64,000 nucleotides of DNA from Clostridia bacterium (GTDB taxonomy: Bacteria; Bacillota; Clostridia; Lutisporales; Lutisporaceae). Position numbers and translations under genes: made by a program. Below the pieces are notes generated by a model. That model saw only the letters and a program-made list of their open reading frames with translations. It ran no database searches and was not told the origin of the DNA. The stretch covers positions 41,888 through 105,887 of the forward strand of contig JAQSYD010000001.1 in the NCBI GenBank assembly GCA_029256325.1. Direction: 5' to 3'. Positions 62,106-64,000 of this stretch are shown here, piece after piece. Positions within the stretch are counted from its first letter, which is position 1, and each line of letters begins with the position of its first letter.

Positions 62106-62456
62106 TTAAAAAAGTCCATCGACTTCGTCCCAGTATTTGCCTTCTGCCAAGCCGACACCAGCTTCTCTTACGGATACACCTAATTTGTTGGAAAGTCTCC
62201 AAACAACGTTGCCTGCACCCTTGCCCATAAGACCTTTACTCATCACACCTTCTACGATTGGTTTGACTTCCATACTGGAAAAGCCCATTCTCAAAAGTAT
62301 ACTTCTTTCTATTGCAGGAGTGGTATTTTTCTTGCCAAGCTCTAGCATTGGATTTACAATTGTTTCTGCAAGCTCCCAGAACTTTGCTTTAAGCTCCTCA
62401 TCTGACAGATTCTTTATATGCTGTCTTCTAACTTCATAATCATCAGCACGCTTCAT
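62106..62456 (-). CDS. oraS: D-ornithine 4,5-aminomutase S subunit
   Basis: Small subunit of the aminomutase, 116 residues: DYEVRRQHIKNLSDEELKAKFWELAETIVNPMLELGKKNTTPAIERSILLRMGFSSMEVKPIVEGVMSKGLMGKGAGNVVWRLS. The size and the GKGAGNVVWRL string are typical. AGGGATAATTAA precedes the ATG; operon position between ortB and oraE is as in known ornithine fermenters. Confidence 0.95.
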   Translation of the reverse strand: MKRADDYEVRRQHIKNLSDEELKAKFWELAETIVNPMLELGKKNTTPAIERSILLRMGFSSMEVKPIVEGVMSKGLMGKGAGNVVWRLSNKLGVSVREAGVGLAEGKYWDEVDGLF

Positions 62457-62475
62457 TTAATTATCCCTCCAAAAT

Positions 62476-63897
62476 TTATTTTAAGATTACACCCAATTCT
62501 TTTAGGGTATTCATTACAAATTGTTCATCTGATTTCGTATCCTTTACAAGGAATTCTACATCCGCCTTTGAAATTTCTGTAACCTTATTGTTTGTTACAC
62601 TGTTTCTTATATAGGAGTGCTTTGCCTTGCATAAATCATAGTCTCTTATCTTTATTAATGATGGATGCTCAGGCAATATGATACTTTCACCCGGAATCTC
62701 TTCCGTCGGATTGCCAAATCTTACATCGATGCCATTTTGCTTTGCAAAGCTCAACTGCGGCATTGGATGCTTGCCTGCTCCGGTATATTCTGTTTCTTGA
62801 ACTACGATGATTTGATCCTCATCCATTTCCTGTGCAAGTGAGAAAGCTGCAGTCAAGGAAGTATTGCCTGCCGGACCTCTTTCCAAGCCTTCCAGCACCG
62901 CTAGTGCTTCTGTTATATAGAAGACTTCTCCTTGTCTTACCAATACATATCGATCAAGATATCTTAAAGGTCTCGCTGCATTCCTTGGAACATCTGCTCG
63001 GTCTGGCCATGTAGCAAAGGGTAATCCAAAGCCTGTATGACCAGTCGTAAAGGATTTTTTATTAAAGGCGTGGTCAGATGCCATATGCAGTCCTGATAAG
63101 TCAACACTGGCACCTACAACCTTAACATGCTCTGCACCTGCTTTTATCAAGCCTCTTGCAGTTCCTGTCACATTGCCGCCGCCGGCATTTGTAATCATTA
63201 CTACATCCGGATCCTTGCCTTCTTTTTCTCTAAACTGCATTGCCAGCTCATAACCAAGCGTTTCAACACCTGCAATTCCAAAAGGAGTATATAGTGAGGC
63301 ATTGAAATAGCCTGTTTCTTCCAGTAATAGCAGAAAGGTATAGAAAAGCTCAGGTCCAACTGTAAGCTGTACAACTTCCGCTCCAAGAGCCTCACAAGCT
63401 CTTTGCTTCTCAAGAATTTCGGGCTGTCCAATCATCTTGCTGTCATAGCACTCTTGTACTACTATGCATTTTAAACCATGGATCGCTGCTTGTGATGCAA
63501 CTGCTGTACCATAGTTTCCGCTAGTAGCTGCAATTACACCCTTATAACCGTTCTTTTTAGCATGATAAACTGCATTGGCAGCTCTTCTTGCCTTGAAGCT
63601 TCCAGATGGGTTGCAGGCTTCATCTTTAATGAAAATCCTTGCTCCCTTCCCCTTCTGCGCCATTTTTCTCGCTAAGGCTGTAAGATTTTTCAACTCTATT
63701 ATCGGCGTATTGCCAACGCTTACTTCTGATTGAATTGTCTGTATTTCCTCCAGTGTATAGCCTGCTTCTCTCATCATTCGTTCATAGTCAAAGCCTATTT
63801 CTCCTGACTCGAAAACAGAGTAGTCTATACCAATGGCTTTTTTCATAATCTCATTTTTTCTGCTTGTCACAGCTGCATATGAATTGTCTCTTGTCAT
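62476..63897 (-). CDS. ortB: 2-amino-4-oxopentanoate thiolase beta subunit
   Basis: PLP fold-type II subunit of the thiolase that cleaves 2-amino-4-oxopentanoate with CoA to alanine and acetyl-CoA. 473 residues resembling threonine synthase: PLP lysine in CNPSGSFKARRAANAVYHA, GVIAATSGNYGTAVASQAA, and the glycine-rich phosphate loop TNAGGGNVTGTARGL. Its ATG overlaps the ortA stop (TAATG), so the two subunits are translationally coupled. Confidence 0.93.
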   Translation of the reverse strand: MTRDNSYAAVTSRKNEIMKKAIGIDYSVFESGEIGFDYERMMREAGYTLEEIQTIQSEVSVGNTPIIELKNLTALARKMAQKGKGARIFIKDEACNPSGSFKARRAANAVYHAKKNGYKGVIAATSGNYGTAVASQAAIHGLKCIVVQECYDSKMIGQPEILEKQRACEALGAEVVQLTVGPELFYTFLLLLEETGYFNASLYTPFGIAGVETLGYELAMQFREKEGKDPDVVMITNAGGGNVTGTARGLIKAGAEHVKVVGASVDLSGLHMASDHAFNKKSFTTGHTGFGLPFATWPDRADVPRNAARPLRYLDRYVLVRQGEVFYITEALAVLEGLERGPAGNTSLTAAFSLAQEMDEDQIIVVQETEYTGAGKHPMPQLSFAKQNGIDVRFGNPTEEIPGESIILPEHPSLIKIRDYDLCKAKHSYIRNSVTNNKVTEISKADVEFLVKDTKSDEQFVMNTLKELGVILK

Positions 63898-64000
63898 TAT
63901 TTTTCACCCCCGAAGAGGATTTCTTTCACCTGTCGGTCTACCTTTAGCAGTTCAGGTACAAATTCACCAAATGAATGTGTATATCTTGGGTTAACTGCTA
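63897..64000 (-). CDS. ortA: 2-amino-4-oxopentanoate thiolase alpha subunit, C-terminal fragment
   Basis: Only the last 33 codons lie in the window: NPRYTHSFGEFVPELLKVDR then QVKEILFGGEK and TAA. The reading frame runs off the right edge. The small alpha subunit OrtA always precedes OrtB in ornithine operons, and the TAATG junction supports it. Identity rests mainly on context. Confidence 0.75.
   Translation of the reverse strand, partial: AVNPRYTHSFGEFVPELLKVDRQVKEILFGGEK

Overview
This AT-rich window reads as chromosome of an anaerobic, spore-forming member of the Clostridia (Firmicutes). The evidence is an intact sigK, a T-box in front of alaS, strong GGAGG-type ribosome binding sites with frequent TTG and GTG starts, the alaS-ireB-ruvX / mltG-trmR-trhP-udk gene set typical of Firmicutes, and an ornithine-fermentation operon known from Stickland-type amino-acid fermenters. 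The genus is not fixed by the sequence; Sedimentibacter-, Tissierella- or Acetoanaerobium-like organisms would fit. No rRNA, tRNA, CRISPR array, prophage or insertion sequence was seen.

Layout. (1) 1-8.4 kb: a type IV pilus locus. pilM (cut by the window edge) and pilD are on the minus strand, three minor pilin-like genes are on the plus strand, then pilA, pilC, pilT and pilB are on the minus strand. (2) 8.6-16 kb: yqeG, sigK, mgsA, a class B penicillin-binding protein, udk, trhP, trmR and mltG. (3) 16-25.8 kb: typA, a lipid kinase, rnjA, fur, a Fur-controlled feoA-feoB operon ending in an unlisted 46-codon Cys-rich gene, then a DUF1292 gene, ruvX and a ferredoxin-type aldo/keto reductase. 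(4) 25.8-37.4 kb: a large membrane protein, ireB, T-box-alaS, an AI-2E-family exporter, small proteins, then mnmA-iscU-iscS-iscR. (5) 37.7-47.4 kb: a nucleotide-sugar and glycosyltransferase cluster (UDP-glucose dehydrogenase, a sugar-1-phosphate nucleotidyltransferase, a cupin, two sugar epimerase/dehydratases, two paralogous double glycosyltransferases and a GT2 enzyme). (6) 47.7-54.9 kb: an exosporium-leader-like protein, an ABC-F ATPase, a UGA-interrupted DUF1858-like gene, a Cys-rich protein, a probable beta-propeller protein, a methyltransferase, and an SOS-type WYL-rarA operon. (7) 55-64 kb: two lipoproteins, then the ornithine operon ortA(partial)-ortB-oraS-oraE-glmL-like-orr.

How the genes work together. 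Orr, OraSE and OrtAB cover racemisation, 4,5-aminomutation and thiolytic cleavage of ornithine to alanine plus acetyl-CoA; the dehydrogenase Ord is expected just beyond the right edge. IscS, IscU and MnmA link sulfur mobilisation to Fe-S assembly and tRNA thiolation under an Rrf2 regulator. TrhP and TrmR together make 5-methoxyuridine-type tRNA modifications.

Most notable observations: (a) a 71-codon gene at 49812-50024 with one in-frame UGA in a C-G-U-G-G-x-C context, followed at the right distance by a perfect 8-bp hairpin with a GGC loop, which looks like a small selenoprotein gene invisible to the ORF track; (b) a promoter whose 17-bp spacer is a LexA box, driving a stand-alone WYL protein plus RarA; (c) a pair of intergenic elements whose stem shows compensatory base change; (d) a 46-aa zinc-ribbon-like gene at the end of the feo operon.
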